Below, piece after piece: positions 35,392-46,700 of a DNA stretch of 64,000 nucleotides. Positions within the stretch are counted from its first letter, which is position 1. Each line of letters opens with the position of its first letter. The stretch lies in the NCBI GenBank assembly GCA_900660155.1, contig CABFPE010000177.1, positions 873,550-937,549 of the forward strand, written 5' to 3'. The stretch comes from Hofstenia miamia (lineage: Eukaryota > Xenacoelomorpha > Acoela > Hofsteniidae). A program made the position numbers and the translations under genes. Under the pieces are notes generated by a model, which saw only the letters and a list, made by a program, of their open reading frames with translations, had not been told where the DNA came from and made no database searches.

Positions 35392-37086
35392 ATGGATGTT
35401 GTGCCTGTGGATGTGGATCTTGTGGAATACCGGCGGAATACTCGTTCAGACCTAGATATACACAAGTGGTACTTAGAGGAGTATGTAAACGGAAGACGAA
35501 CTGAGTTCAGCAAGTGCCTGAAATGTGGGGAGAGAATAAAACGCCCCAATTCAAGCACAACCGGGTTGATAACCCATCATAAGACTTGTGCCAAGGAATC
35601 GAAGAAGCGGCCTTCCGGTCAATCTGCATTGCCCTTTGCAAAAGCGGTGAAAACGGGTATACCGAAAGGTATTCAAGTTGCCTCCCGGCTGGTCTGCGAA
35701 GACAACATTCCACTTCATAAGGTGGTCAACTCGCGCACTCTCAAAACCCTTTTCCGAAAGCAATATGGAGTGGCACTTTCAAGGTATGCGATCAATGAAA
35801 GCATTGAAGCTGACTATCAGGCGGCATTGCGTAACATCAAACGTCTCATTGCAAATAGAGATAAGACGCAAATGATGTCGATTTCATTTGATAAATGGAC
35901 ATCAGCGGACGGCAATAAATATATAGGCGTGTATTTGTACTGTGGTGAAACGATTTGTCTTGGATTAATTCATTATACTGGATTTTGCGGTTCGGAAGAA
36001 GTTTGCACCTTGCTCAAGAATCATTTGAAACTCTTTGGTGTGATGCCGAGTGATATCATGGTTTCCACAACAGACTGTGGATCTGACGTGCAGAATGTAG
36101 CCCAAATTTTTGGTTGGTTTGCCTTTCCTTGCTTAGCTCATGTGATAAATTTGATTGTTAAACGCTTCCTGTGCTCTCAGAACGAGATCGATGATGATGA
36201 CATGTATGAAGTTTATGATCCAGAATCTGGTGAAGCGGATGATATGGCTGATGGTTATTACAATGAAAAAATTGAACTAGCGAGAACTATTGTTCGAAAG
36301 ATCAAACGCAGCTCTAAGCTGCAGGAGAAGCTTGAGGAATTGCAGCGAGGCGATAAAAGCACTATTACAACGGTGGTTATGGATAACGCTACAAGATGGA
36401 ACTCCGTTTTCGATATGATTGTGAGGTTTATTCAGCTGAAGAAGTCACTCCGCTATATGTTTGAAGATGAACTAGAAAATTTTGATTGGGAGCACTTGAG
36501 ACGACTTGAAGACACCTTGAAATCCTTCAAGAAAGCCACCTTGTTTCTGGAGAAAGGGTCTTCTGGTCCAAGGGCTGCCATCTCTGTCATAAAGTACCTG
36601 AATTTTCTTGCAGCCAAGAAACCGAATTTGCGTGAACCAATTCGGACTGTGTTGGATAAGTGGGTCGATAAGAACCATATCGTCAACGGTTTGTTGAATG
36701 GCAGGGGTGTATTTTACGACGCGCTTCGAGAACGTTTGACTACAGACTCTCCTGGAGATGATCATGAGTATGGCGTTCCAGATGATTTGAGCATCGAAGA
36801 AATTGAACTTCGCATGGAGGCAGAGAATTTTGACTTAGTGAAGTACATGGAGAACTTCAAGCCAACCAGCGTCGATTCCGAGCGGTTATTTTCTTTCTGC
36901 CGCATTTCCAAAGATTATTTGCAGAACCGCATGCGTCCTGATGTTCATGCTCGGAATGTGTTCTTGAATAAGAATCAGCGGTTTCTTCCAAGTCATGCTC
37001 CAGCTGTCACAGAAGACATCGCAGCTACTACATCCGCATCTGCTGGTTCAAGTGACAATGCTCCTGCTGAAGTTATCTTGATTTAA
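35392..37086 (+). CDS. hAT-family transposase, BED zinc finger, 564 aa (copy 1)
   Basis: Cuts and joins hAT elements in the nucleus. Intact frame from ATG 35392 to TAA 37084-37086. Domains: BED-type finger at residues 41-66 (C42, C45, H62/H63, C66); RNase-H-like catalytic core with SFDKW (D167) and STTDCGSDVQN (D228), followed by CLAH (C247, H250); acidic insertion rich in D/E at 266-292; ATRWNS (W336); C-terminal dimerisation block SERLFSFCR (E497, candidate third acidic residue) and the NRM---V---FL pattern. It differs from copy 2 at residues 104 (Asp here, Glu there) and 495 (Asp here, Asn there). This copy lacks its own right terminus, so only its protein, not its DNA, seems complete. Confidence 0.92.
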   Translation: MDVVPVDVDLVEYRRNTRSDLDIHKWYLEEYVNGRRTEFSKCLKCGERIKRPNSSTTGLITHHKTCAKESKKRPSGQSALPFAKAVKTGIPKGIQVASRLVCEDNIPLHKVVNSRTLKTLFRKQYGVALSRYAINESIEADYQAALRNIKRLIANRDKTQMMSISFDKWTSADGNKYIGVYLYCGETICLGLIHYTGFCGSEEVCTLLKNHLKLFGVMPSDIMVSTTDCGSDVQNVAQIFGWFAFPCLAHVINLIVKRFLCSQNEIDDDDMYEVYDPESGEADDMADGYYNEKIELARTIVRKIKRSSKLQEKLEELQRGDKSTITTVVMDNATRWNSVFDMIVRFIQLKKSLRYMFEDELENFDWEHLRRLEDTLKSFKKATLFLEKGSSGPRAAISVIKYLNFLAAKKPNLREPIRTVLDKWVDKNHIVNGLLNGRGVFYDALRERLTTDSPGDDHEYGVPDDLSIEEIELRMEAENFDLVKYMENFKPTSVDSERLFSFCRISKDYLQNRMRPDVHARNVFLNKNQRFLPSHAPAVTEDIAATTSASAGSSDNAPAEVILI

Positions 37087-37512
37087 TAATTTGTCTTCCT
37101 GTTTATTTCTGTTAAAAACTGTTAAATTATGTTAATATATTCTTTCCCATAGCAGTATGTTTTAGGAGGAAAGGCGATATATCGGAATAGACGACTCCGA
37201 TTTTTTCATTTTTTTTACGTCACTAGATACAGTTTTTTATGCTGATTTCAAATCTGAAAAAATTTTTCCGAACCGTTCATTATTTCAAAAGTTATTAAAC
37301 TTCGAAATATAACCTGTTCCTTAATGTTTCTAAGTGATTAATAAAAGATGGCGGCGTTATATTTGACAATTCATTTGAAATCGTAGTTATTTAATGCATT
37401 GCAAAAGGAATGTTAAATGACTGATAGCAAATAATTGACAAAATTTTAAATAAACACCTTTTTAATTAAATAATTTTATATATGAATTAATAATTGTTTT
37501 GATTAAATGGGT

Positions 37513-37559
37513 GGCTCTGAAAAGAGCTGATTAAAAGAAGGATAGCTCTGAAAAGAGCT
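37513..37559 (-). repeat. Two hairpins resembling the histone-mRNA 3' stem-loop
   Basis: Minus strand: AGCTCTTTTCAGAGCCACCC (from 37528 down) and AGCTCTTTTCAGAGCT (37559-37544). The metazoan histone stem-loop is GGCTCTTTTCAGAGCC followed by ACCC, so the 4-nt loop, most of the stem and the downstream bases agree. A third, partial copy on the plus strand is at 38053-38069. No histone coding sequence is nearby. Confidence 0.55.
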
Positions 37560-37599
37560 GATTGACATTCATCACAAGCTGTCCTAGAAAAACCACTAC

Positions 37600-38069
37600 C
37601 AGTGTGCTTGTAGAAAGGCCGCTTCTCAACTGACCATTTTAAGGCAGCTGGTTGGCACGTGACGGAGCGCTCCCTTGACTATCGTTAGGTCTTCTGTCCT
37701 GTCTGTTTTCGATTATTGGGCCCCAGCCCTGACCAGGGTCAATGCCTCGTGCTTATTGAAGGCACAGAATATTCTTAACAGAGCAAACAAGATCATCACA
37801 AGAGGCCGTTGTTTCATTTCGCCTTATAACCTGGAAGATAGAATGAAAACAAGTTCTACCAAGCTCTTCAAAGCAGCAAATGATCCGCAACATCCTCTAC
37901 ACTATCTCATTCCCCAGAGAAACAGCTCTGGAAGATACAGGCGCCCATTCTGCAGACTCAGTGTTCGTAGCAAACAGTTTTTAAACTATGTTTTAAGAAA
38001 CTATTTATTTTAAATTTGTACTCAATTAAAACGTTCCTCCCTCTCTTCTTTTAATCAGCTCTTTTCAGA
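37600..38069 (+). mobile_element. LINE 3' fragment (RT C-terminal region)
   Basis: The frame 37675-38013 gives a product with SVLSVFDYWAPAL, KAQNILNRANKIITRGR and SPYNLEDRMKTSSTKLFKA. The pattern (Y--W, then KLQ-IQNRA-RII, then L--R) is the C-terminal region after the RT domain in CR1/Jockey/Rex-type LINEs. It lacks any RT core. The end after the stop runs CCTCCCTCTCTTCTTTTAAT into the hairpin motif, so the motif may be the LINE's 3' terminus. Confidence 0.6.
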
Positions 38070-38743
38070 NAATCAAACATTTCTAATTTTCAGTGGTCCG
38101 TCAAATTCTGGAAAAACAAGTCTTCTTGGTAAATTAATTGACAAAGATTATTTTGATAGATATTCCAAGGCAATCGTCTTTTTTAAAAAATATTACATGA
38201 TAAAACATTAGCCCTATTGTATATATATAAAATATTGAAAAAGTAGCTTACCCGTCTGATATATGGCTGGACACGTTACCCAACTCACTTCCATCAGTGT
38301 TAAACTAACATTCACCCTACGCTGTATTTCAAGCTTCATAACATCAAAATTAGAACAAAGAGAAGGAAATCTTTAAAACCTGCCTCAGACTTTAATGCCT
38401 CGGACTTTGACGACGTCATATAAATGACGTCAACATGTATTTTCCTCCAATCAGATTGTCTGCATTTTATGAAATCTTTAATATCTGCTTGGGACCAGGG
38501 TTGTCAAAACAATGTCAATATCAATATCAATAGTCAATATTTGGCCAGTCAATATCAATATCAATATTCAAAAATCTGAAAAGTCGATTTCAATAGTCAA
38601 TATCAATATCCAAAATCCGAAAATTGCTGTTTTTTGCAAAAAATCACGAAAAGTCAATATAAGTCAATATTTCAAATCCATTTTGTGGAAGCGTTACAAA
38701 CCATTTTTTATTAGTACTAACTACATCACTAACTGTTTTTCAG

Positions 38744-40438
38744 ATGGATGTTGTGCCTGTGGATGTGGATCTTGTGGAATACCGGCGGAATACTCGTTCA
38801 GACCTAGATATACACAAGTGGTACTTAGAGGAGTATGTAAACGGAAGACGAACTGAGTTCAGCAAGTGCCTGAAATGTGGGGAGAGAATAAAACGCCCCA
38901 ATTCAAGCACAACCGGGTTGATAACCCATCATAAGACTTGTGCCAAGGAATCGAAGAAGCGGCCTTCCGGTCAATCTGCATTGCCCTTTGCAAAAGCGGT
39001 GAAAACGGGTATACCGAAAGGTATTCAAGTTGCCTCCCGGCTGGTCTGCGAAGAAAACATTCCACTTCATAAGGTGGTCAACTCGCGCACTCTCAAAACC
39101 CTTTTCCGAAAGCAATATGGAGTGGCACTTTCAAGGTATGCGATCAATGAAAGCATTGAAGCTGACTATCAGGCGGCATTGCGTAACATCAAACGTCTCA
39201 TTGCAAATAGAGATAAGACGCAAATGATGTCGATTTCATTTGATAAATGGACATCAGCGGACGGCAATAAATATATAGGCGTGTATTTGTACTGTGGTGA
39301 AACGATTTGTCTTGGATTAATTCATTATACTGGATTTTGCGGTTCGGAAGAAGTTTGCACCTTGCTCAAGAATCATTTGAAACTCTTTGGTGTGATGCCG
39401 AGTGATATCATGGTTTCCACAACAGACTGTGGATCTGACGTGCAGAATGTAGCCCAAATTTTTGGTTGGTTTGCCTTTCCTTGCTTAGCTCATGTGATAA
39501 ATTTGATTGTTAAACGCTTCCTGTGCTCTCAGAACGAGATCGATGATGATGACATGTATGAAGTTTATGATCCAGAATCTGGTGAAGCGGATGATATGGC
39601 TGATGGTTATTACAATGAAAAAATTGAACTAGCGAGAACTATTGTTCGAAAGATCAAACGCAGCTCTAAGCTGCAGGAGAAGCTTGAGGAATTGCAGCGA
39701 GGCGATAAAAGCACTATTACAACGGTGGTTATGGATAACGCTACAAGATGGAACTCCGTTTTCGATATGATTGTGAGGTTTATTCAGCTGAAGAAGTCAC
39801 TCCGCTATATGTTTGAAGATGAACTAGAAAATTTTGATTGGGAGCACTTGAGACGACTTGAAGACACCTTGAAATCCTTCAAGAAAGCCACCTTGTTTCT
39901 GGAGAAAGGGTCTTCTGGTCCAAGGGCTGCCATCTCTGTCATAAAGTACCTGAATTTTCTTGCAGCCAAGAAACCGAATTTGCGTGAACCAATTCGGACT
40001 GTGTTGGATAAGTGGGTCGATAAGAACCATATCGTCAACGGTTTGTTGAATGGCAGGGGTGTATTTTACGACGCGCTTCGAGAACGTTTGACTACAGACT
40101 CTCCTGGAGATGATCATGAGTATGGCGTTCCAGATGATTTGAGCATCGAAGAAATTGAACTTCGCATGGAGGCAGAGAATTTTGACTTAGTGAAGTACAT
40201 GGAGAACTTCAAGCCAACCAGCGTCAATTCCGAGCGGTTATTTTCTTTCTGCCGCATTTCCAAAGATTATTTGCAGAACCGCATGCGTCCTGATGTTCAT
40301 GCTCGGAATGTGTTCTTGAATAAGAATCAGCGGTTTCTTCCAAGTCATGCTCCAGCTGTCACAGAAGACATCGCAGCTACTACATCCGCATCTGCTGGTT
40401 CAAGTGACAATGCTCCTGCTGAAGTTATCTTGATTTAA
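38744..40438 (+). CDS. hAT-family transposase, BED zinc finger, 564 aa (copy 2)
   Basis: Same protein as the copy at 35392, with the same finger (C42, C45, H62/63, C66), D167, D228, CLAH and ERLFS blocks. Two amino acid differences: Glu104 and Asn495, the latter two residues before E497. This copy lies in a complete 2.26 kb element with both ends (38496 and 40754), preceded by TACTAAC and TTTTTCAG, and followed by a 230-bp AT-rich subterminal region. Near-identity with copy 1 shows a very recent duplication. Either copy could supply active transposase. If Asn495 matters, the activity may differ between them. Confidence 0.92.
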   Translation: MDVVPVDVDLVEYRRNTRSDLDIHKWYLEEYVNGRRTEFSKCLKCGERIKRPNSSTTGLITHHKTCAKESKKRPSGQSALPFAKAVKTGIPKGIQVASRLVCEENIPLHKVVNSRTLKTLFRKQYGVALSRYAINESIEADYQAALRNIKRLIANRDKTQMMSISFDKWTSADGNKYIGVYLYCGETICLGLIHYTGFCGSEEVCTLLKNHLKLFGVMPSDIMVSTTDCGSDVQNVAQIFGWFAFPCLAHVINLIVKRFLCSQNEIDDDDMYEVYDPESGEADDMADGYYNEKIELARTIVRKIKRSSKLQEKLEELQRGDKSTITTVVMDNATRWNSVFDMIVRFIQLKKSLRYMFEDELENFDWEHLRRLEDTLKSFKKATLFLEKGSSGPRAAISVIKYLNFLAAKKPNLREPIRTVLDKWVDKNHIVNGLLNGRGVFYDALRERLTTDSPGDDHEYGVPDDLSIEEIELRMEAENFDLVKYMENFKPTSVNSERLFSFCRISKDYLQNRMRPDVHARNVFLNKNQRFLPSHAPAVTEDIAATTSASAGSSDNAPAEVILI

Positions 40439-40762
40439 TAATTTGTCTTCCTGTTTATTTCTGTTAAAAACTGTTAAATTATGTTAATATATTCTTTCCC
40501 ATAGCAGTATGTTTTAGGAGGAAACGTCACAGGAAGTATTTTTACAACCACTTTTAGTTCAGAAATGTCAGAAATATTCAGAAATATTAAAGTCAATATG
40601 TGAAATTTTAGTCAATATCAAAAGTCAATATTTGAAAATTGGGTCAATATTAATACTCAATATTACGTGTTGGACATTGGTCAATATCAATGTCAATATC
40701 AATATCACCTCTCAATATTCAATATCTGCAAAAGTCGATATATTGACAACCCTGATGTGGGG

Positions 40763-43700
40763 TGCACTGTGAAAAAATAAAAGTTGCTGTGACCAACGTA
40801 TTTGAAGGTGTTTATATCGCGAAGTAATCTAAACGATTGTCACATCATGTAAGAAGAAAGACAAACTTCATAGAGATTATATAGACGACTCTTACAAATT
40901 CAGGTGAAGCATTTTAAAAAATTCTATCAAAATACCTTTTACTTCATTCATAGAGTCTATAGTATGCAAAAATATCTAGAAAATTTATAAATATTAATAT
41001 ATATATTTAATTTTCAACACACATCAGAATTAGATTTTACCTAATTAAAAGAATCCGATTATTGCAAACCTTTACTAAAAAATAAGGCGGCAAAGTAATA
41101 TATTCAGTTGTAATTGGTTAAAGATTACTAAACGTAGCTATATTCCTATAGAAACAAAGTTTGGTTGACATTTGTTCGAAGATATCTTCTCTTTGACAAA
41201 ACTAATCACAATACTGTCATAAATGATCTAATCAGTAAAATTCTAAAACCAATCTATTTCTTCTAAAATTTGGAAGGCATGTTTTTGTTATGAATTCAAC
41301 TAACAGAGCATACATTGCAGGATATTCATGCTTTTTTGCAAGTGATTTGCTGGAAATCCTGAAAATACACTTAGAGTTAAGCCCACTATGCATATCACAG
41401 AATCTAATAATAATAGATTATTAATAGAATTTATCTGCTTATTAATTATTAAACAGCCAATTTTATTAGTTTTATGTATTCTTTGCAAAATCTTAGCAAG
41501 CATATTCAGGATAAATTTATTATTATTCTATTCTATGAGGTATAATCTCAGAATATGATATTTCAAGAAAGATAAAGAATAATCATTTATTTTTTCATTA
41601 AGTTTACTTCATTATTTGCAACCAGGCATTCACTGAGAATTGCTAGCATTACATAAAAACACAGTTGAACTATCTGTAGCATGTATGTTCACTATATGAA
41701 GAGGTTGCTGCTAATGTAAGTGAAAAAACCTCTTACAATTGTGATGCTGGGAATTAAGTGGAAAAATATTACTAATGGAACATCATCCTCAAAATGGTTA
41801 AAATATTATTAGTAAAATTAGATATTAGATTTATTTTAAATTATAATTGTGAAAAATGAAATTAATCTGTTAATCCTTTTGATGAGTTGTCAACAACAAA
41901 CAGCTATCCTAGCTTAGTTCTGTCCCAGTAGAAAATTTGAATGTGCAAGCTGCATGCTCATCAAAACCAAATTACAAACAGATTAGCTAAATCTGAAATT
42001 TGAAAAGATTAAACAAAATTTGTAAACTTAAAAGAAGCACCAAAACTTGTGATACAAACACTTGAAAAGCAAGTAAGGAAAAAGTCAGTTGATAAAAATT
42101 TCTTAACTTCTTAATTCTATTTAAGCACATTAAGTTCTTAACACTCTAAGTACTAAAAACACCCTGGTTGTACATATCTGATATCTGTATCTTGTTAAAT
42201 TTAGTTACATTTTGTACAAGTATTCATTTACTCCAAAAGTGTCTTTGCTTTAGTTATAAAAATTGTAAACATGTTTAAATTACACTATCTTCTTTTATGT
42301 TTAAAATTTTTTAAGTTTAAATATTATAAATATTTATGATTAGTAATCTTTTACATGATAATGATAATACTGCAATTATGGGTTTATGTGGCTGGCAGAA
42401 AAAATTTAGGAAATCTAACAGGCATACATTTTATGCAGATATGGGCTCAAATTAGAGTGTAATAATAGTGCTTCATCGATTTTCAAAACTCTGCATAATG
42501 ATAAAGTAATGGAATTCATTGTCAATTAAACAGCCTAAAAAAATTCTAATCAATGTGTTGAATTTGGTATAAGAAAGGCAAGAAAAAATCCATATTCTTG
42601 TGAACAGTGCAATATATATCTATACATTGGTCCATGTTTCAAAATGTTCACCATTTTTGAAAATCTTGCCATTATAATTGAATCTGTACAAAATTGAAGT
42701 TAGTGTTCTATCAATTTTTTCATTTCATATTGTTTTTGTCATTTATTTTATATTTATAAAGGTGTTTTTGGTGTTTTTTTACTTGTGTCCATAAGATGTC
42801 CATAGGATGTATCTAATATTTTTTGGATGCCAGTACAAAAAACAGTAAATATGAAAAAATGATAAATTTAACTCATCTTTTGTGATTGAGTACCAATGGC
42901 ATCACTTGTCATTAAGGGGTTAAAGGTAATTGAAATATATTTATATGTAATGGTAATTATTCCAAGTGAATCCCTGATTGCAAATAGTGGAATAAACTCA
43001 ATCAACAGATAAGTGCTTATTCATTATCTTTTAAATGATACTTTAAATATCATTAACCCTATATTTACCACACTTTTTGGGCTGGTGTTATACCAGGGGT
43101 TCAGATTATACCACCTTTCATAACTCTGGTTCTACTAACCCAATTCAAATGAAGCTTGGCCAAGAGGTAGTATTGCTCATTTGGAGTTGATTTGAAGAGA
43201 AAAAATCTGTAGGTATGAATAGGTGGCCACAATAGATGGTTTTCTATGATGGAGTCTTCAAAAATTGTGTTTTTGGAAATTTTCTATATATTCAAAATTA
43301 AGTTTTTTGTTTCTGAAGTAGGAAAGTCTTACTTTTGTTTACTCAGAGAGGTCAAGATAGATTACAAGTACAATAGGACAACAGGTATTGTTAGGTTTCT
43401 GTAAAAGTTGGCATGAAGATTTTGGAAATATTTTAAGACAATAATAACAGTATTTTCAATAAAAACAAATCATTCAAAAAGGATGAAAAAGTTTCTAAGT
43501 ATCTCATTGAACTGAGCAGCACTGATAAAAGGTGAAAATTTGTTATAGAAAATATGCATTTTTATTTTCTCTTGTTTTCTATTGTATTGTATTGTTTTTA
43601 TTGTTCTATTATTTTAAAAAATTACTACTGATAGAAAATATACATAAAAATTATAAAATTTATTTCAGATACTTGCAAAATGTGAAGGGCAAGGCAAATT

Positions 43701-46700
43701 AGTACAATAGAAATACTTTTCAAAGTGCAATACCATCTCAGACAGACATCAAAATCATAACATGAAATACTGTCACAGTTGAAACGACTTTAACTTAAGT
43801 GTTGGGTTGTAGTTACCTAAATAAAGTAATGTTTTTTTAAGTTAAATCAATTATAAACTGTTATTTTTACTACTTTCACTCAAGCTCTTATAGTTTTTAA
43901 TTCAATAAATCATAAAGCCCCAGTTGAGTAGCTGTAAAACCTTAAAAAAGTTATAGGGGTGGTTTTGGTGTATTCTTTGAATTGGTGATCTATGTAATTT
44001 AAATTTCAGTTTTATACTGCAGAATGTATTAAATCAATGAGATATCTCTTTAGCTTAGGTGCTAAAAGAGCAACATTAGTTGCTTTCTTAGTTGTAATAT
44101 GAAAAAAGTTTCACAAAGTATTGATTGTTTTATCAATTTCACAATTGCTCTCTTTATTCATTGAATAAGAACATTGAATTGAAAAAATTATGTGTGCTTT
44201 CATTTCTGTTTTGTACTGCAGCATGCATTGTAATCAATTATATCTATCTCTTTAGCTTCACAGCTAAAATAGCAATATTTGTTGCTTTCTTAATTGTATT
44301 ATGAAAAAAGTCCCACAAATTATTGAATGTGTCATCAATTTCACAATTGCTGACTTTAGCAGTTTGAAAAAACAATTTTTAATTTCTTTTCTAAATATGA
44401 GTGCTCTTAACTTTCCATGCCAAGTAATCTTATGAAATGTATAAAAAAAAGATTAAGAAATATTATATATTTTACACTAGAATTTGATAATTGACTTCAA
44501 AATAAAAATGAAGCCCAAAATATCATAGCCTGCACATTCAAATTTTGGGTTGAATGCACTTACATAATATTTGAATATGAAAAAAATTGAGAAAACACTA
44601 ATATTGTATTTATAGCAATAACTTCTAAACACACAAAGAAACAAACAAACTCTTAACTTTACTAACCTGAGCAAATAATTGCTAAAATTGTTAATAATTA
44701 AAACTATTATTATAAAGGTTAGAAATGAATGTTTTTGCTTTTAAAAAGTTTCTTAGAAATTAAGAAACTTACTATCTATTTAATATAAAATGGTTCCACT
44801 TTAAGAAGAGGAAACCTTTTTTCACTGTCAGGTGCATCTACTCTCCCCTCCACCATTTCCTCTATCCATACATTGACAATGGAAATAAATGAAATCTAAG
44901 GAAAAATTAGAACAAAAATCAACTTATGAAGGCCTTACAAAAAATGGATTTATTTACAGCAACTTTCATATAATGTCAACATTAAGTAAAATTTAAAATC
45001 AATAGCTCACAAATCAGCTTAACAAGTAAAAAACAAATTTATGACAAATTTTAAACCCCTACAATCCAAATTTGAATTCATTTTTTCAATTATAACAACA
45101 TTGAAATAGTGATTTATAAATCTATCTAATGAAATTACTGTTTTCACCAAATCTCAAAGAAATTGCATACAATTCATCAATTTAAGCTGAAATGACAGCT
45201 GAAAGTAAAAATTTAATAGTAGAAATCAATTCAAAAGCTTCAAATTTAGGTAGAATGAGCAATTTTAAAACAAATCCTCTTTAGGGTGATTCAAAAGAAT
45301 CAAACCTCTTAGAGGAATCTTAAGAATAATACCAATGTACTCAACAAAATTTTGCAATACAACATTTAGATTGACTTTTAATACTAAAGATTAGCATATT
45401 TAAATAATTTGAGAGCTGTAGAATCTAAATATGGTATCAGTTTTTCATATGAGGCTGTAGTTAAAGAGCAGTTTTAAAAGAAATCTTTCAAATTTGAGTT
45501 TTCACATTTAATTAATTGAATGACAGTGAAATGGCTTCTAAATCTAGAAATTTTATGCCAGAAATGCATTTTCCAGTCTTTAATCAATGTAGAAACATCA
45601 ATCTTTACTGTGATGTAGCATTCAATGCTCTGAAAAACTTATATTATCAAAACCCAGAAATCCCAGTATATTCAATAATCACAGTAAAATCTCAAAGAAA
45701 CTGACATAATGGATCACAGATATCAATAAAATGGAGTAAAATGTAAATGAATTTTCAAGGTTTATCCATAATATCAATTTTCATCATCCCTAATATACAT
45801 TTAAAAAAACACCAATTTTTTGTAAGTTTATAAATTTTGTCCTAATGTAAAGTGTACTATTTTATAACAAAATTTTAAAGTTTAATAATATTAAAAAGTA
45901 AGTGCAGATTTATAGACAGCTTTTTTCATGAAAAATCACTATAATTTTTAAAAAATTACTAACGCATCCTATAATATTCATATCTAAAAGAAAAAATTTG
46001 CCATTATGGAAGATTGACATGGAATTTTGGAAAAATTGTTTTTGAATGTTATTTCTTGTATTAATGTAAATGCCTAAAAGTAACAATTGTAAATTTTGAG
46101 AAAAAGTTTTTTAGATGAAATTTTTAACATTACCATATTGAGACAGGTATAAAAAATTATAATCTTTTTCAAATGTGCATTTTTGTGTAAAAATGTTATT
46201 TATAGCTTCATTACATCAAAAGTTATTAAAGAAAATATCTTTTCTGAAAAATTAGCCCAGCTCTGGCCAGCCTAGTTGAGCCAATATTGATCTTAGAGCA
46301 ATCATGTTGAGAACCAAATTTTTCAGTGAAATTTGCTGCTTTAAAATTCAAATGGAGCTGTGATATTTTTAAATTTTTTGTTGCTACAACCTCCTAAAGT
46401 TAAGGTAAAATATCTTAGGGCCAACTATAGTTTAAAAAAAAATTTTTTGAAAAATAAATGTCTGTGTTAAATTTTTGTCTTGAAATTTCAAACAATTGTA
46501 ATTAAAATTCAGATTACTAGAATGAAAAAATGAAAAAAAATTTTCAAAAATAGATTTTTTCAAATAAATAGTATAAAAAATTTAAAAATTCAGGCTAATT
46601 AAAAAATGTATATACACTTCTAATGCTGGGAATTTAAAAAAACTCTTAATTTTCAAATTCCTTTGAAAATTTTTTGCATAAGCTCTCTCCAAAAATCATT

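Larger units (their letters stand above)
37173..38495. other. Cargo between the two hAT copies
   Basis: 1.3 kb unrelated to hAT. It contains a LINE 3' fragment (about 37600-38069) framed by 25-bp inverted copies (37516-37540 and 38045-38069) and one ambiguous base at 38070. The ends 37173-37500 and 38071-38495 show no gene. Confidence 0.7.
35149..40754 (+). mobile_element. Composite hAT unit: two transposase copies plus 1.3 kb cargo, single outer target duplication
   Basis: Outer ends CAGGGTTGTCAA (35149) and TTGACAACCCTG (to 40754) are inverted repeats flanked by ATGTGGGG at 35141-35148 and 40755-40762, a perfect 8-bp duplication. Inside, copy 1 (35149-37172) lacks its right end; copy 2 (38496-40754) is complete and starts with its own CAGGGTTGTCAA. 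Shared sequence ends exactly at 37172/40524. Between lies 37173-38495, unrelated to hAT. Copy 2 alone has no matching duplication (its left flank is CTTGGGAC), so the duplication belongs to the whole 5.6 kb unit. Confidence 0.85.

Noticed and set aside
36472-36765. Minus-strand frames inside the hAT genes (also at 39824-40117, 35507-35763, 38859-39115)
   Set aside because: Identical in both copies and antisense to an intact transposase; no motif of their own.
37500-37680. A histone gene, suggested by the stem-loop motif
   Set aside because: No histone-fold coding sequence in any frame around it; the context is a LINE fragment.
38512-38856. 114-codon plus frame before hAT copy 2
   Set aside because: Made of the Ser/Ile repeats of the subterminal array and then the transposase DNA read in the wrong frame.
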